Translations under genes and position numbers: made by a program
Shown: piece after piece, positions 8,912 through 19,535 of the stretch
How positions within the stretch are numbered: position 1 is the stretch's first letter
How the letters are laid out: each line of letters starts with the position of its first letter
From: Hyphomicrobiales bacterium 4NK60-0047b
GTDB lineage: Bacteria > Pseudomonadota > Alphaproteobacteria > Rhizobiales > HXMU1428-3
Assembly: GCA_040367435.1 (NCBI GenBank)
Contig: BAABWY010000001.1
Span: forward strand, 806,001 to 870,000
Direction: 5' to 3'
Length of the DNA stretch: 64,000 nucleotides
Notes under the pieces: model-generated
What the model saw: the letters and a program-made list of their open reading frames with translations, nothing else
Databases searched by the model: none
Told to the model about the DNA's origin: nothing

Positions 8912-10141
8912 ATGGCACTCAGCTCACCAAAAAACACCACAATCGGCACACCTCTCTCAAGAAGTGCAAAAAAAGTCATGTTACTTGGCTGTGGTGAGCT
9001 TGGAAAAGAAGTGATCATTTCCCTTCAAAGGTTTGGCTGTGAAGTCATCGGTGTTGATCGTTATGAAAACGCCCCCGGTCACCAGGTTGCTCATCGCTCT
9101 CACGTAATAGACATGACTGACGCTGCAGCACTACGAAACTTAATTGAAAAAGAACAACCCGATATTGTTGTTCCAGAAATTGAAGCAATCGCCACAGACG
9201 AACTAGCAAAAATAGAAGCAGAAAATTTAACTGAAATTATCCCAACCGCTAGAGCAACGCAGCTCACAATGAACAGAGAAGGCATCCGCAAATTAGCTGC
9301 CGTTGAGCTTGGACTAAAAACGTCCAAGTTTGAGTTTGTTGAATCAGTCGAAGACCTTAAAAATGCAATCAAAAAAACAACTGGTCTTCCTGCAATTGTG
9401 AAGCCAGTCATGTCCTCTTCAGGTAAAGGCCAATCAGAAATTAAGACCGAAGCAGATATAGAAACAGCTTGGGATTATGCCATGAGTGGTGGCCGTGTTT
9501 CAGGCGGGCGTATTATCGTTGAAGAAAAAATCAACTTTGACTATGAAATCACTCTTCTCACAGTCAGGGCAATAGGCAGTCATGGAGAAATTGAAACTCA
9601 TTTCTGCGCCCCCATCGGCCATATCCAAAAAGATGGAGACTACATCGAAAGCTGGCAACCTCAGGAGATGACGCCAAAGGCCCTAGAAAACGCACAGCAC
9701 ATTGCAAAAACCATCACAAGTAATTTAGGCGGACGCGGCATCTTTGGAGTTGAACTATTCGTTGCTGGTGATGATGTCTGGTTCTCTGAAGTAAGCCCCC
9801 GCCCTCACGACACTGGTATGGCCACCATGGCAACCCAGCGCCAAACCGAATTCGATTTACATGCAAGAGCCATTCTAGGTCTCCCAGTAAATACAGACCT
9901 CACAACACCAGGAGCCAGCGCGGTGATATATGGCGGCCTGGATGAAAAAGCCATTTGCTTTGAAAATGTTGATAAGGCGCTTCAAGTTGAAAACTCAGAC
10001 ATCCGCCTCTTTGGCAAACCAGAAAGTTTTGTAACACGGCGCATGGGCGTCGCCACCGCATTTGCAGAAACAACTGAAGAAGCAAGAGAAAAAGCAAAAC
10101 AAGCCGCTAGCATAATCAAACCAACGAGTTCAAATAAATAA
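8912..10141 (+). CDS. purT: Formate-dependent phosphoribosylglycinamide formyltransferase
   Basis: PurT makes formyl-GAR from GAR, formate and ATP in purine synthesis, bypassing the folate-dependent PurN. The 409-residue length fits the family. Visible features are the N-terminal dinucleotide-like motif [10 protein letters not shown] (about residue 24), the ATP-grasp lysine loop [12 protein letters not shown] (about 169–180), the substrate segment [10 protein letters not shown], and the metal-binding [11 protein letters not shown]. The SD AAGGAAA precedes the ATG. It is followed by ruvX in the same direction. Confidence 0.96.
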   Translation: MALSSPKNTTIGTPLSRSAKKVMLLGCGELGKEVIISLQRFGCEVIGVDRYENAPGHQVAHRSHVIDMTDAAALRNLIEKEQPDIVVPEIEAIATDELAKIEAENLTEIIPTARATQLTMNREGIRKLAAVELGLKTSKFEFVESVEDLKNAIKKTTGLPAIVKPVMSSSGKGQSEIKTEADIETAWDYAMSGGRVSGGRIIVEEKINFDYEITLLTVRAIGSHGEIETHFCAPIGHIQKDGDYIESWQPQEMTPKALENAQHIAKTITSNLGGRGIFGVELFVAGDDVWFSEVSPRPHDTGMATMATQRQTEFDLHARAILGLPVNTDLTTPGASAVIYGGLDEKAICFENVDKALQVENSDIRLFGKPESFVTRRMGVATAFAETTEEAREKAKQAASIIKPTSSNK

Positions 10142-10179
10142 AATTCTCTTTATCTAAATCTAGATTTTAATAGGCCCGA

Positions 10180-10653
10180 ATGAACGCGACAACAAACATA
10201 TCATTAGAAGACTACGCAAAGACTGAGGCCCGCATCGGTCGTTTAGCCGGTTTGGACTATGGCACAAAAACAATTGGCGTTTCCATATCAGACACAATGC
10301 AAACTATTTCATCTGGCTTAGAAACCATAAAACGAACGAAATTCAAAAATGATGTCGCCCGGCTTCTTGAAATTATTGAGGAACATGAGGTCAAAGCTTT
10401 TGTAATCGGTCTTCCTTTAAACATGGACGGCACAGAAGGCCCCCGTGTTCAATCAACCAAAGCCTTTGCAAGAAATTTAGCAAATGTAACATCACTTCCT
10501 CTAATCTTTTGGGATGAGCGCATGTCAACACAAGCAGCCGAACGCGCTTTACTAGAAGCAGATAGCAGCCGAAAACGCCGCAAAGAAGTGATAGATAAAA
10601 TGGCCGCAACTTATATCTTACAAGGAGCATTAGACCGCCTCGCGGCCCTATAA
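10180..10653 (+). CDS. ruvX: Holliday junction resolvase-like protein RuvX (YqgF)
   Basis: A 157-residue RNase H-fold protein with the family motifs LDYGTKTIGVSISD (about residues 25–38), VIGLPLNMDG (about 75) and WDERMST (about 111). Family members act on pre-16S rRNA ends and resemble Holliday junction resolvases. It lies between purT and a DUF599 gene, ten bases before the latter. In many alphaproteobacteria ruvX neighbours pyrB, as it does here. Confidence 0.93.
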   Translation: MNATTNISLEDYAKTEARIGRLAGLDYGTKTIGVSISDTMQTISSGLETIKRTKFKNDVARLLEIIEEHEVKAFVIGLPLNMDGTEGPRVQSTKAFARNLANVTSLPLIFWDERMSTQAAERALLEADSSRKRRKEVIDKMAATYILQGALDRLAAL

Positions 10654-10663
10654 GGTAAACCTC

Positions 10664-11371
10664 ATGAGCGCATTTTCTTATTTAGACATTTTTGCTTTTA
10701 TTTTTTTCTTAATCGCAATCTCAGGTTATAGCTGGCTCACGCAATATAGCCCCCTATCAAAAAGTAATATTTCTAAAAATGTTCAGGATGAAAGAATAGC
10801 CTGGATGAATGCTATGATCGATCGAGAGAATAGAATGGTCGACATGCTCATTCTAACCAATCTCTCCCACGGCAATGCCTTCTTTGCTTCAACAGCCATC
10901 GTTATCGCCGGTGCATTCGCCACAGTACTTGGCAGCGCCACTAATCTTGGAACGAACAGCCACTTTGATACTGTTTTAGAAAACATTCCCTTCAGCACAC
11001 CAACTGAGCCTTATGTGTTTAATGCAAAAGTGCTGTTTATTATGGTCATCTTTTTAACAGCATTTTTCAAATTTGCCTGGGCCTTTAGGCTAACACATTA
11101 TGCCTCCATCATGATTGGCGCCACACCAGTAAAAACAGATGAAAACATTCAAGAATGTGAAGAACAAGCCAGTCGCGTTGCTAACCTGTCAGGTTTGGCC
11201 GGATACCATTCAAATGGCGGGTTACATACTTATTACTACGGCATCGCCGCCTGTGGCTGGTTTTTTAACCCAATTATATTCATCCTAGCCACCACCCTCA
11301 TTGTCACTGTTCTCTATAGACGCGAATATAAATCCAGAGGCCATGCAATTTTAAACAAATCGAATAAGTAA
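10664..11371 (+). CDS. DUF599 membrane protein
   Basis: A 235-residue inner-membrane protein of the DUF599 family, with about four transmembrane helices (near residues 6–26, 73–93, 120–140 and 200–225). The conserved segments are RIAWMNAMIDRENRMVDM and NLSHGNAFFASTAIVIAG. The function of the family is not established. It starts ten bases after ruvX with AAGG as SD, suggesting co-transcription. Confidence 0.88.
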   Translation: MSAFSYLDIFAFIFFLIAISGYSWLTQYSPLSKSNISKNVQDERIAWMNAMIDRENRMVDMLILTNLSHGNAFFASTAIVIAGAFATVLGSATNLGTNSHFDTVLENIPFSTPTEPYVFNAKVLFIMVIFLTAFFKFAWAFRLTHYASIMIGATPVKTDENIQECEEQASRVANLSGLAGYHSNGGLHTYYYGIAACGWFFNPIIFILATTLIVTVLYRREYKSRGHAILNKSNK

Positions 11372-11449
11372 CCATATCAATAATTCTGATCTAAAAGACA
11401 AATTCATCACTTGAGCTTTTCAGCAAAACCACATATAGAATAAACTTTA

Positions 11450-12421
11450 ATGAGCACAAAAAACAAACAAGAAAAGATTGCCTTTCCGCATCGCCATTTG
11501 CTATCTGCCGATGAGCTGAAAGCGGAGGAAATCACCTATCTCCTCGACCTTGCAGATGGCTTTGCTAAACTCAACCGACAGGTTGCTAAAAAACAAGACC
11601 TCCTACGCGGGCGCACTCAAATCAATTTATTCTTCGAAAGTTCAACAAGAACACAAAGTTCTTTCGAGCTTGCTGGCAAACGCCTTGGCGCGGACGTCAT
11701 GAACATGTCGGTCAAATCATCATCGATTAGCAAGGGGGAAACCCTCATCGATACCGCCATGACGCTCAATGCCATGCGCCCGGATATTCTGGTTGTTCGT
11801 CACAATTGCGCCGGCGCTGTAGAACTTCTCAGCCAAAAAGTTGACTGCTCTGTGATTAACGCAGGCGACGGTAGCCACCAGCACCCAACACAAGCTCTGC
11901 TCGACGCCCTCACCATCAGGCGTAATAAAGGCAAAATCGCACGGCTAACCATTGCCATTTGCGGCGATATCCAGCATTCACGTGTCGCAAGATCAAATAT
12001 AAGCCTTCTAAACACACTAGGCGCCCGCGTCCGCATCGTCGCCCCATCAACACTTCTGCCGTCCAATGCAGACAGATTAGGCGTAGAAGTCTACAACACA
12101 ATGGAAGAAGGCTTGAAAGATGCCGACATCGTCATGATGCTTCGCTTGCAGAGAGAGCGCATGTCGGGCTCTTACATTCCTTCGCCGCGAGAATATTTCC
12201 ACTTCTTCGGTCTTGACCATGAAAAAATGAACTATGCCAAACCGGATGCTCTTATTATGCACCCAGGGCCAATGAACCGCGGCGTCGAAATTGACGCAAC
12301 CTTAGCTGACGATCAACGCAGTGTAATCAGAGAACAAGTTGAAATGGGCGTTGCCACTCGCATGGCCATTTTAGAAGCCCTCTCTCATCACTTACCGACT
12401 TCCTGCGAGCAAACTCAATGA
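11450..12421 (+). CDS. pyrB: Aspartate carbamoyltransferase catalytic subunit
   Basis: Joins carbamoyl phosphate and aspartate in the second step of pyrimidine synthesis. The 323-residue chain shows the carbamoyl phosphate site [15 protein letters not shown] (about residues 60–75), [12 protein letters not shown] (about 144–155) and MHPGPMNRG (about 270–280). The stop overlaps the next gene's start by four bases (ATGA). In species with a pseudo-dihydroorotase partner the two proteins form a dodecameric holoenzyme, which fits the degenerate PyrC next door. Confidence 0.96.
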   Translation: MSTKNKQEKIAFPHRHLLSADELKAEEITYLLDLADGFAKLNRQVAKKQDLLRGRTQINLFFESSTRTQSSFELAGKRLGADVMNMSVKSSSISKGETLIDTAMTLNAMRPDILVVRHNCAGAVELLSQKVDCSVINAGDGSHQHPTQALLDALTIRRNKGKIARLTIAICGDIQHSRVARSNISLLNTLGARVRIVAPSTLLPSNADRLGVEVYNTMEEGLKDADIVMMLRLQRERMSGSYIPSPREYFHFFGLDHEKMNYAKPDALIMHPGPMNRGVEIDATLADDQRSVIREQVEMGVATRMAILEALSHHLPTSCEQTQ

Positions 12422-13779
12422 GCCAGAATAATTCTTCATCCATCAATAATGAGCCCTTCGCTAGCAACCAGGAGCCAACCGCTCTCATTCATGCCCGCAT
12501 CATTGACCCCGAAAGCGGGCGCGATGAAATGGGCGGTCTCCTTATTGAAGATGGCATAATAACCGATGTCGGCCCCCACCTTTCTAAAAACGCACCAAAT
12601 GGGGCTAAGGTAGTTGACTGCGCCGGTCACGTTTTATGTCCTGGCCTCATTGACATGCTTGTCTTCACAGGCGAGCCAGGCGAAGAACACAGAGAAACCC
12701 TGGCCTCTGCCAGCCGTGCAGCAGCAGCAGGTGGTGTCACTAGTTTAGTCTGTATGCCAAACACAGACCCAGTCATTGATGAAGTCGCGTTAGTTGACTT
12801 CCTGCAACGCCGCGCCAGAGACACAGCCATTGTTCGCGTCAACGTTATGGCCGCAATGACCAAAGGTCTAAGAGGCGATGAAATGACAGAAATCGGCCTC
12901 CTGCTAGATGCCGGTGCAATTGCTTTTACAAATGGCAAAAATAGTGTCACTAACGCACAAGTCATGCGCCGTATTCTTTCTTATAGTAATGATTTCGATG
13001 CACTCATTGTTCACTACACAGAGGACCCTGACCTGCGCGGTGATGGCGTTATGAACGAAGGTGAGGTCTCAAGCAGGCTTGGCCTTCCTGGCATCTCAAC
13101 ATTAGCTGAAACCATCATGCTAGAAAGAGACATGCGCCTAGCAGCTGACACAGGCGCGCGCTATCACAATGCAACAATTTCATGCAAAGATAGTTTAGAT
13201 ATTATCAAGCGTGCTAAATCAAAAGGCCTAAAGGTTTCATCTGGTGTATCCATCACTCACCTGACCTTAAACGAAAATGACATCGGACCCTATAGAACCT
13301 TCTGTAAAGTCCGCCCACCATTACGCAAAGAAGAAGACCGCATGGCCATGGTTGAAGGCCTGAAAAATGGCGAGATAGATGTCATCGTCTCAGCCCATGA
13401 CCCAAAAGACGCAGAAGTAAAACGCCAGCCATTCGCTGAAGCAGCTTACGGTGCAGTGGGCGTAGAAACCTTGCTGCCAGCAGCCCTACGACTCTATCAT
13501 AACCAGGAAATAGATCTAACCACTTTGCTCGCCGCAATGACCATAAACCCTGCCAAAATCTTAGGGTTAGACAATGGCCGCATCAAAGTTGGCGCACCAG
13601 CAGACTTAACGTTGTTTGATCTGAACACCCCCTGGATCATCGACAGAGACTTGCTGCAATCACGCTCAAAAAACAGCGCCTTTGATGAATCAAAAGTAGA
13701 AGGCCGTGTGCTGAAAACCTTTGTGAACGGCAAGAAAGTTTATGAATTTGGCAAAACAGGTCCAACTTTCATTTCCTGA
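12418..13779 (+). CDS. pyrC: Dihydroorotase-like protein PyrC', metal ligands lost
   Basis: A 453-residue amidohydrolase-fold protein, translationally coupled to pyrB. The overall match to class I dihydroorotase is strong ([58 protein letters not shown]). The first metal motif HxH is replaced ([10 protein letters not shown]). The usual CHVST histidine is absent (HNATISCKD). The catalytic TDHAP is SAHDP. These losses indicate a non-catalytic structural partner of PyrB, as known for Pseudomonas PyrC'. An active dihydroorotase must then be encoded elsewhere (inference). Confidence 0.88.
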   Translation: MSQNNSSSINNEPFASNQEPTALIHARIIDPESGRDEMGGLLIEDGIITDVGPHLSKNAPNGAKVVDCAGHVLCPGLIDMLVFTGEPGEEHRETLASASRAAAAGGVTSLVCMPNTDPVIDEVALVDFLQRRARDTAIVRVNVMAAMTKGLRGDEMTEIGLLLDAGAIAFTNGKNSVTNAQVMRRILSYSNDFDALIVHYTEDPDLRGDGVMNEGEVSSRLGLPGISTLAETIMLERDMRLAADTGARYHNATISCKDSLDIIKRAKSKGLKVSSGVSITHLTLNENDIGPYRTFCKVRPPLRKEEDRMAMVEGLKNGEIDVIVSAHDPKDAEVKRQPFAEAAYGAVGVETLLPAALRLYHNQEIDLTTLLAAMTINPAKILGLDNGRIKVGAPADLTLFDLNTPWIIDRDLLQSRSKNSAFDESKVEGRVLKTFVNGKKVYEFGKTGPTFIS

Positions 13780-13827
13780 AACATCACCACAAACAACTTG
13801 GCCAAGCGCTAAAGTTCAAAGAAAAGT

Positions 13828-16053
13828 TTATTTCTTAATTGCTCTGAATTGATACATCCCAGCAAAAGTTGCTGGGTTCTCTTCTTCAAATTCGGCCCAG
13901 TTTTTTAAATCTCTGGCACCAGTGTCTTTGGGGAATTTATCCTTATACGCCTGCTGAACGCTCGGGCCAACCAGCATACACTCAAACTCTAGACCAGCTT
14001 CTTCCAGCATAGCTTCAATTTCATGCAAATTATAACAAGTCTCTTGCACGTGGAACATTAAGTCTCTGCATTCTGAAAGAGAATGAAAGTCTCTCCATTT
14101 ATAAATAGGAAAAGCTGTTGCCTCAGAAAAGCTTTCTTCAATCATAAACTTCCGGCACTGCCTAATACCACTTGGAGTTGGCTCAAAGCCTTGATTTTGG
14201 ATGTAATCCCGAGCGGCAAAAACTGATTGACGAGCCAATGTGCTATAATATGCTAATTTGATTTTACCACCAGGTTTCAAAAGGGAGGTAATCGACTTCA
14301 ATCCCTCAAGTGGCTTTTCCATATGATGCAGCACACCGCAACATTCAATAAAATCAAATTGTTTATCCATAGTCTGGGCGTCAAGAATATCACAGTGCAA
14401 AAGATCAACTTTATCATCCAGGCCATATTCAATTAGCTTTCGCTTAGCATAACTAAGGCTAGCCTTACTAATATCGATGGCCGTAAATTTTGCATTTGGA
14501 TAGACATTAAAAGTCGAAACAATATGCTTTCCGGTACCGCAGCCCGCGATAAGTACATTCACATCTTGATGATATTTTTGATCGATCATCTTTGAATGGT
14601 AAGGTTTAAAAACACTTTCCACCTTCCAGCGTGGATAAGGGTTCTCTTCATATTGAGAACGAACATTTTGAGAAACTTCATTTTTAATCGACCCAAAAGA
14701 TTTTATCTTACTTTTAAGCTTCTGCTCATGGAGAGGTTCTCGAAATTGTATTTCGATGACATCATCTAAGTACGAAGAAGCGTTCACATCTTTCAACAAC
14801 TGGTGATTAGATAAATTTAAAAGAGGAGCATAGGTCGCATAAAGCAGAATATCTTGATGATCTTGCTCTGAAAAAAACTTCAACCCCTCTAGGTTTTCTT
14901 TTGTTTTCTTAATAAAATCTATTTCTTCTTCAGTTTCAAAAAACACAAATTCGTTCAAATAGCATTGCTCAGCCATCGCCCCTAATAAAGTCAATTCCTC
15001 AGCAGAAAGACTTTTATTGTCTTTTATTTTAAGAAGAAAATGTTGGCGTAAAAGTCTGTAAAACTCTTCTATTTCAATATTAATAGGACGTATGTTTTTT
15101 AACCCCATATAAAAATATGGATCAAAATATAAATCTTGAAACTCTTGCGTATCAACCATTTCAGAAAGGTCTTCAGCACCATCAACTTTAAACAAATACC
15201 CTTTTATATTTTTATCCTTAGAAAAAAACATATTAATAACCCAAGGAACAGCTATTGATTGATGGTTTACAAAACGGCTGTTTAAACAATTTTTAATAAG
15301 ATCTTTCATTTGATAGTTTGTAGCTGCTGGATAGTTTTTTTTCTCGCAAGAACAGGCAAACAAGGCCATAGCCTCATCTCTCTCGGGCTCTAAAACCATT
15401 GCCTTAAGCGTATGTACTAAAGAAGCCGGGTCCCCCTCGCCCAGCGCCACAACCAATCTAACCAAACTGGAATAATCAGCTAAGTTCCTTGAAAGAGCTT
15501 CATCCAGATAAGAAATAGCATCTTGCGGCTTCCCCGTAACCATTAAAATATCAGCCAAATGATTTAGCAAAGCTCTCTGATCAACTTCAGCTAGAGTGTC
15601 AATCCCAACATATGCTTTTTTATAAAGTGGTAAGACAAAGTCCAATTGCCCCATCTTATGATGACAAAACCCTTTTTTAAAACAAACCTCAGCATTATTG
15701 GGGTCAAGCGTATGCGCCTGACTAAGAGCGTTCAGTGCAGCCACATAATTCTTTTCTGCAAGATAGGATTTTCCAATCAACTGTTGAGCTTTAAGGTGCA
15801 ATGGTTCTTTAGAAAGAATTTTCTTAAGAAGAGTGATCACATATTTATGGCGTCCAATTTGTTGGTAAAAAATGGCACATAAAATAATAACATCGGGATT
15901 ATTACGGCTCGCAACCAAAGCTTTTTTATAAAGTTTTTCAGCGCTTTTTAAATCATTGTCTTGATGCAACTTCACTGCCATTTGAAGATCAGCAATAAGT
16001 TTAGAAGAGAGAGTAGAACTGTCTTGATTTCGTTTGCAAACGGCCATACCCAT
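13828..16053 (-). CDS. TPR-repeat SAM-dependent methyltransferase
   Basis: A 741-residue protein with TPR-like repeats in the first third (about residues 18–220, including AEKLYKKALVASRNNPD and ALNALSQAHTLDPNNAEVC). A SAM-binding Rossmann domain near the end has motif I VLIAGCGTGKH at about 498–508, the acidic motif AIDISKASL, and post-motif ECCGVLHHMEKP. The segment between is unassigned. Such fusions methylate small molecules or proteins, but the substrate is not evident. The SD AGGGAG supports the start. It is convergent with pyrC'. Confidence 0.85.
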   Translation of the reverse strand: MGMAVCKRNQDSSTLSSKLIADLQMAVKLHQDNDLKSAEKLYKKALVASRNNPDVIILCAIFYQQIGRHKYVITLLKKILSKEPLHLKAQQLIGKSYLAEKNYVAALNALSQAHTLDPNNAEVCFKKGFCHHKMGQLDFVLPLYKKAYVGIDTLAEVDQRALLNHLADILMVTGKPQDAISYLDEALSRNLADYSSLVRLVVALGEGDPASLVHTLKAMVLEPERDEAMALFACSCEKKNYPAATNYQMKDLIKNCLNSRFVNHQSIAVPWVINMFFSKDKNIKGYLFKVDGAEDLSEMVDTQEFQDLYFDPYFYMGLKNIRPINIEIEEFYRLLRQHFLLKIKDNKSLSAEELTLLGAMAEQCYLNEFVFFETEEEIDFIKKTKENLEGLKFFSEQDHQDILLYATYAPLLNLSNHQLLKDVNASSYLDDVIEIQFREPLHEQKLKSKIKSFGSIKNEVSQNVRSQYEENPYPRWKVESVFKPYHSKMIDQKYHQDVNVLIAGCGTGKHIVSTFNVYPNAKFTAIDISKASLSYAKRKLIEYGLDDKVDLLHCDILDAQTMDKQFDFIECCGVLHHMEKPLEGLKSITSLLKPGGKIKLAYYSTLARQSVFAARDYIQNQGFEPTPSGIRQCRKFMIEESFSEATAFPIYKWRDFHSLSECRDLMFHVQETCYNLHEIEAMLEEAGLEFECMLVGPSVQQAYKDKFPKDTGARDLKNWAEFEEENPATFAGMYQFRAIKK

Positions 16054-16340
16054 AAAAAATCTCCCTCATAAAATTGTCTTAAAGATCCCAAAATTGGAAA
16101 CCAATGCATCACAAGACAGAATAGTGAACAAAAGAATAGACGATTCGCAAAGACTTGAGGACTTTACTATTTCTCCTGAAATAGCAAAATTGTAGAAAAA
16201 GGTACTTAGAAAAGAATTACCTAAAATACCTACATTTTTATCAATTAAATCAATCATATTTCAATATGAACCCTGTACCCTATCTAACTTTATGTATTAA
16301 TTCGTCAATATCGATGTGAAAGTAAAGGATGCGGTACATC

Positions 16341-17624
16341 ATGATTTTAAGATGTCTCTTTGGAGGGATATTGTTACTAACAGCAAGTCTCCCTCTCTCA
16401 GCAGCAGAGAAAAGTGGAAAAAGTGTAGCCCTTATTTTAGACGCTTCAGGCAGCATGCAAGCCAAACTGAAAAATGGCGTCAAACGCATCGATGCCGCTA
16501 AAGAAGCTGTAGAGAACTTAATTAACAATACACCAGCAGATATCCGCATGGCCCTTCGCGCCTATGGCCATCAATCCCATCGCAGAAAAAAGAATTGCAA
16601 AGATACTCAGCTCCTAACCAATTTCAAACCTATTGGAGACAACAAAGCTGATGTCATCAACAAAGCAAAAGGATTAAAAGCACAAGGCTACACCCCAATA
16701 AGCTTGGTTCTTGAATTAGCCGCAAATGATTTAAAAACTGAAGCACAAGCCCAATCCCGCATTGTTACCTTAGTAAGCGACGGTAAAGAAACGTGTGAAG
16801 GAGACCCGTGCGCCGTAGCACGTGCCTTAGCTGAAGCTGACGCAAGCCTCGTCATCCACACAATCGGCTTTGCCGTCGATGTCGCAGCTCGTTATGAGTT
16901 ACAATGCATCGCCAAAGCAGGCAGAGGCACATATTTTGAAGCAGATGACGCTGACAAATTAGCTGAAAAACTATCAGCAGCTGTTAAAACAATTGCCATT
17001 GAGCTTCCAAAAGAAGTGAAGGTCAAAGAGAAAAAGCCAGGCCGCTTAACACTGAAAAATCCATCAGCAAGTCGCCATAAAGTTTACAATTCTAAAACCA
17101 ATAAACAAGTTGGACAATTAGATGCAGTAACCACCTCAATGGTTCTTCCTTCAGGGTTTTACAAAGTGAAATTTGGCAATGCCTATTGGCGTAGCATTGA
17201 AGTCGTAGATGGCGAAACAACATTTATCGAAACAGCCATTGTCAAATTACCAAGCGCCAGTTTTAGAGGACATAAAATTGTCGATTGGGAAACAAATGAA
17301 GAAATTGGCAAACTCTCATCGTTTGGAAATTCAATGAATTTGCTGCCATCAAGCTTCAATATCATGTTTGGTAAATTAGCTATAAAGGTGGCTTTAAACC
17401 CAGGCGAAGTCAAAATTATTGATGCCGGCTCCGTCCAATTCAAAGGCTTACCCATCAATAGTCGTTATATTTACGACGAAGAGGGAAACGAAGTGACCTC
17501 AGTGTCTTCAACTCACTCAGCTGCAACACTACCACCTGGCAAGTACCACCTGGAGCACAATGACAAAAAATATCCCTTCACAATTCCTGAAGGAACACAA
17601 AAAATAAAAATCCAGCTTAAATAA
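16341..17624 (+). CDS. Secreted VWA-domain protein
   Basis: A signal peptide (LRCLFGGILLLTASLPLSAAE) leads into a von Willebrand A domain with an intact MIDAS DASGS and LVSDGKETCEGD. After about residue 230 come three repeats of a 60–75-residue beta-rich unit (around KPGRLTLKNPSAS, ASFRGHKIVDWE and GSVQFKGLPIN), resembling PEGA-like surface repeats. It probably works in the periplasm or at the cell surface. I chose the ATG at 16341 because AAAGGA (16324–16329) overlaps the earlier ATG at 16329 and would serve the later one. A terminator follows. Confidence 0.85.
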   Translation: MILRCLFGGILLLTASLPLSAAEKSGKSVALILDASGSMQAKLKNGVKRIDAAKEAVENLINNTPADIRMALRAYGHQSHRRKKNCKDTQLLTNFKPIGDNKADVINKAKGLKAQGYTPISLVLELAANDLKTEAQAQSRIVTLVSDGKETCEGDPCAVARALAEADASLVIHTIGFAVDVAARYELQCIAKAGRGTYFEADDADKLAEKLSAAVKTIAIELPKEVKVKEKKPGRLTLKNPSASRHKVYNSKTNKQVGQLDAVTTSMVLPSGFYKVKFGNAYWRSIEVVDGETTFIETAIVKLPSASFRGHKIVDWETNEEIGKLSSFGNSMNLLPSSFNIMFGKLAIKVALNPGEVKIIDAGSVQFKGLPINSRYIYDEEGNEVTSVSSTHSAATLPPGKYHLEHNDKKYPFTIPEGTQKIKIQLK

Positions 17625-17638
17625 CTACAAAATGTACA

Positions 17639-17678
17639 AAAATGGCCCTTCGATATGAAAATACGAAGGGTCATTTTT
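17639..17678 (+). terminator. Terminator after the VWA gene
   Basis: AAAATGGCCCTTCG (17639–17652) pairs with CGAAGGGTCATTTT (17664–17677) with one G·U pair, followed by a T-rich run. Confidence 0.85.
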
Positions 17679-17838
17679 ATTTTCCAACCTAAATCAGTAA
17701 TATCCATCGATAAAAAAACATTTTATCGGTCCAATTAACCGCTCCAAATAATAAAAAAACGCCGCAATAACAGACGATTGTAAAAATAAATGTGTTTTTT
17801 TAAAAAGAGCGTCATAAACCGCTTGAACTCAAGGGCAT

Positions 17839-19464
17839 TTATGATGTAAGCCTGTCGGCGGAGAGGTGGCCGAGTGGTCGAAGGCGCTCCCCTGCTAAGG
17901 GAGTAGGCGGTTTGTCCCGTCTCGAGGGTTCGAATCCCTTCTTCTCCGCCATTTGCATTCCATTGCCAGAATGCTCCGCTAACACCTTGAATGGTAAGGT
18001 AGTTTTTGCGGTTCGAAAACCCTCATTTCGCGTGTATGGTACACGCTCTACAAATACAAGCTTTAGAACGGCTCTTTTGTCCTCTAAATGGTCTGAAAGC
18101 CATAGTTTCTGCGGGTTTTGGAGGAATTCAAAGGCGGTTCGAAAAACTCTCTTAATGTCTCCCGAATTTTGTGTTGAAGTCCCTCTTTTTTCGATCAGCA
18201 AGTGTTTGCGGGATTGTAAATCTTCTATTTTATTTTCGTACGCGGTGATCAAACTATTGTTGTTGGTTTCAACGATGCGTTCCAGAAACTGTTCAATCTT
18301 TTTGTCCAGTTCGACAAGTTCCCGATTAATACCCACGTGCAGTTTTTTAAGCTTTTCCGCTTTATTTTCCCACATGTCCTTGAACATATGAAAAGCCATG
18401 CGAAATAAATCCTCTGAAGGCGTTAGATCGGTCAAGAGGCTTTCAAACTCCCCTTCTATCACATCCTTGCGGATTGATTTACGATGGCCTTCACAGCCTT
18501 TCTGGAAGCATTCGTAATAGGGATATTTTTTATTGCGGCCTTTAGCCCAATAAGCGCTCATGGGTTGGTTACAATGACCACAGGTAACGAAGCCGCGCAA
18601 AGGAAAATCTTGATTGAGGTCTTTACGGGCCGGAGCATTCGCAAGTGCTTTGCTATGACTTTGAATGGCTAGATAGGTTTCATAACTGATTAGCGGTTCA
18701 TGCTTGCCTTCTATCATGTTCAAGCCCCATGATTTGCGGGTGATCACACCCGCATAGATCGGACGAGATAACAATTTTTCAAGTGTACGAAACGTCACCT
18801 CTCCTTTTTTGCTTTTAGGGAAGTGTGGTTGATTTTCATAGAAGCGTTTAAGTTCTGAACGCGATTGAAAACGCCCTGTAGCGTAGCCTTCCAACCCTTC
18901 GGCAATAATGGAAGCTAGAGGTTCGGAACGCACCAGCACTCTGCCGTTGCCGGGTTGCCTTTCAAAATGATAGCCAAGTGGTGCAGGAAATACCCAATAG
19001 CCATTCATCATACGGGCACGCATCCGGTTCTTGGTTTGCTCGCCGTTCTTTTCCCGGTGGTGTTGTGCGACAGAAGCCAGCATGTTTTCAATTAGCAGAG
19101 AATCAGAATCTTCCCCAAATTCTATGGAGGGAGATTCAAGCTTGCCTCCGGCTTTGGAAATGAGAACGCGAAGTTCTAAATGGGCTTCTAAGCCGCGAGC
19201 TAGGCGAGAGATATCGTCAATAATCACAACACAGCTTTGCGCTTTTGATTGACGCAAATAATTCAGCATCGCTACCATGGCCGGGCGTTTGGCAATCTTA
19301 CCCGTCATATCATCCTGAAAGACTTCTGTGACTTGATAGCCCTTATAGGATGCATATTCGCGGCAGCGCGTTTCTTGTGAGCTTAGTCCTGTACCATTGA
19401 TCGTTTGTTTGGCACTGGATACGCGGCAATAAATTACCGCTTTTGGTTTTGGGGTTTGTGGCAT
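17839..19464 (-). CDS. Large serine recombinase (element integrase), 3' end altered by integration
   Basis: Integrates and excises the element. The N-terminal resolvase domain has the catalytic serine in YCRVSS (Ser16) and DDISRLARGLE. It is followed by the recombinase domain (about residues 160–290), a zinc ribbon with CGHCNQP and CFQKGC, and a coiled coil (about 375–440). The frame is 541 residues here, but codons after about 507 are read from attL and antisense through tRNA-Ser. The joined excised circle would instead give 507 + 29 residues using the tail at 35109–35198. The SD AAGGAG fixes the start. A small gene lies just upstream. Confidence 0.93.
   Translation of the reverse strand: MPQTPKPKAVIYCRVSSAKQTINGTGLSSQETRCREYASYKGYQVTEVFQDDMTGKIAKRPAMVAMLNYLRQSKAQSCVVIIDDISRLARGLEAHLELRVLISKAGGKLESPSIEFGEDSDSLLIENMLASVAQHHREKNGEQTKNRMRARMMNGYWVFPAPLGYHFERQPGNGRVLVRSEPLASIIAEGLEGYATGRFQSRSELKRFYENQPHFPKSKKGEVTFRTLEKLLSRPIYAGVITRKSWGLNMIEGKHEPLISYETYLAIQSHSKALANAPARKDLNQDFPLRGFVTCGHCNQPMSAYWAKGRNKKYPYYECFQKGCEGHRKSIRKDVIEGEFESLLTDLTPSEDLFRMAFHMFKDMWENKAEKLKKLHVGINRELVELDKKIEQFLERIVETNNNSLITAYENKIEDLQSRKHLLIEKRGTSTQNSGDIKRVFRTAFEFLQNPQKLWLSDHLEDKRAVLKLVFVERVPYTRNEGFRTAKTTLPFKVLAEHSGNGMQMAEKKGFEPSRRDKPPTPLAGERLRPLGHLSADRLTS
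17860..17951 (+). tRNA. tRNA-Ser (anticodon GCU)
   Basis: The acceptor arm GGAGAGG pairs with CTTCTCC, followed by discriminator G and an encoded CCA. The D arm is GGCCGAGTGGTCGAAGGC, the anticodon arm is CCCCTGCTAAGGG with GCT at the centre, there is a long variable arm of serine type, and the T arm is GAGGGTTCGAATCCCTT. The 3' end supplies the attachment core of the mobile island to its right. Confidence 0.97.
17944..17954. repeat. attL core, CTCCGCCATTT
   Basis: It covers the last eight bases of tRNA-Ser, including CCA, and three bases beyond. The same 11 bases occur at 35199–35209 in direct orientation. Confidence 0.8.
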
Positions 19465-19535
19465 TTCGACTCCTTACTCTCTCGCGCCCTCCTCTTGTAG
19501 TTCGCGTTATTTTTTGTAGTTTTATTGGGTTGGCT

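Noticed and set aside
16066-16257. Small minus-strand frame upstream of the TPR–methyltransferase
   Set aside because: No SD, low-complexity hydrophobic/serine content and location in the expected promoter.
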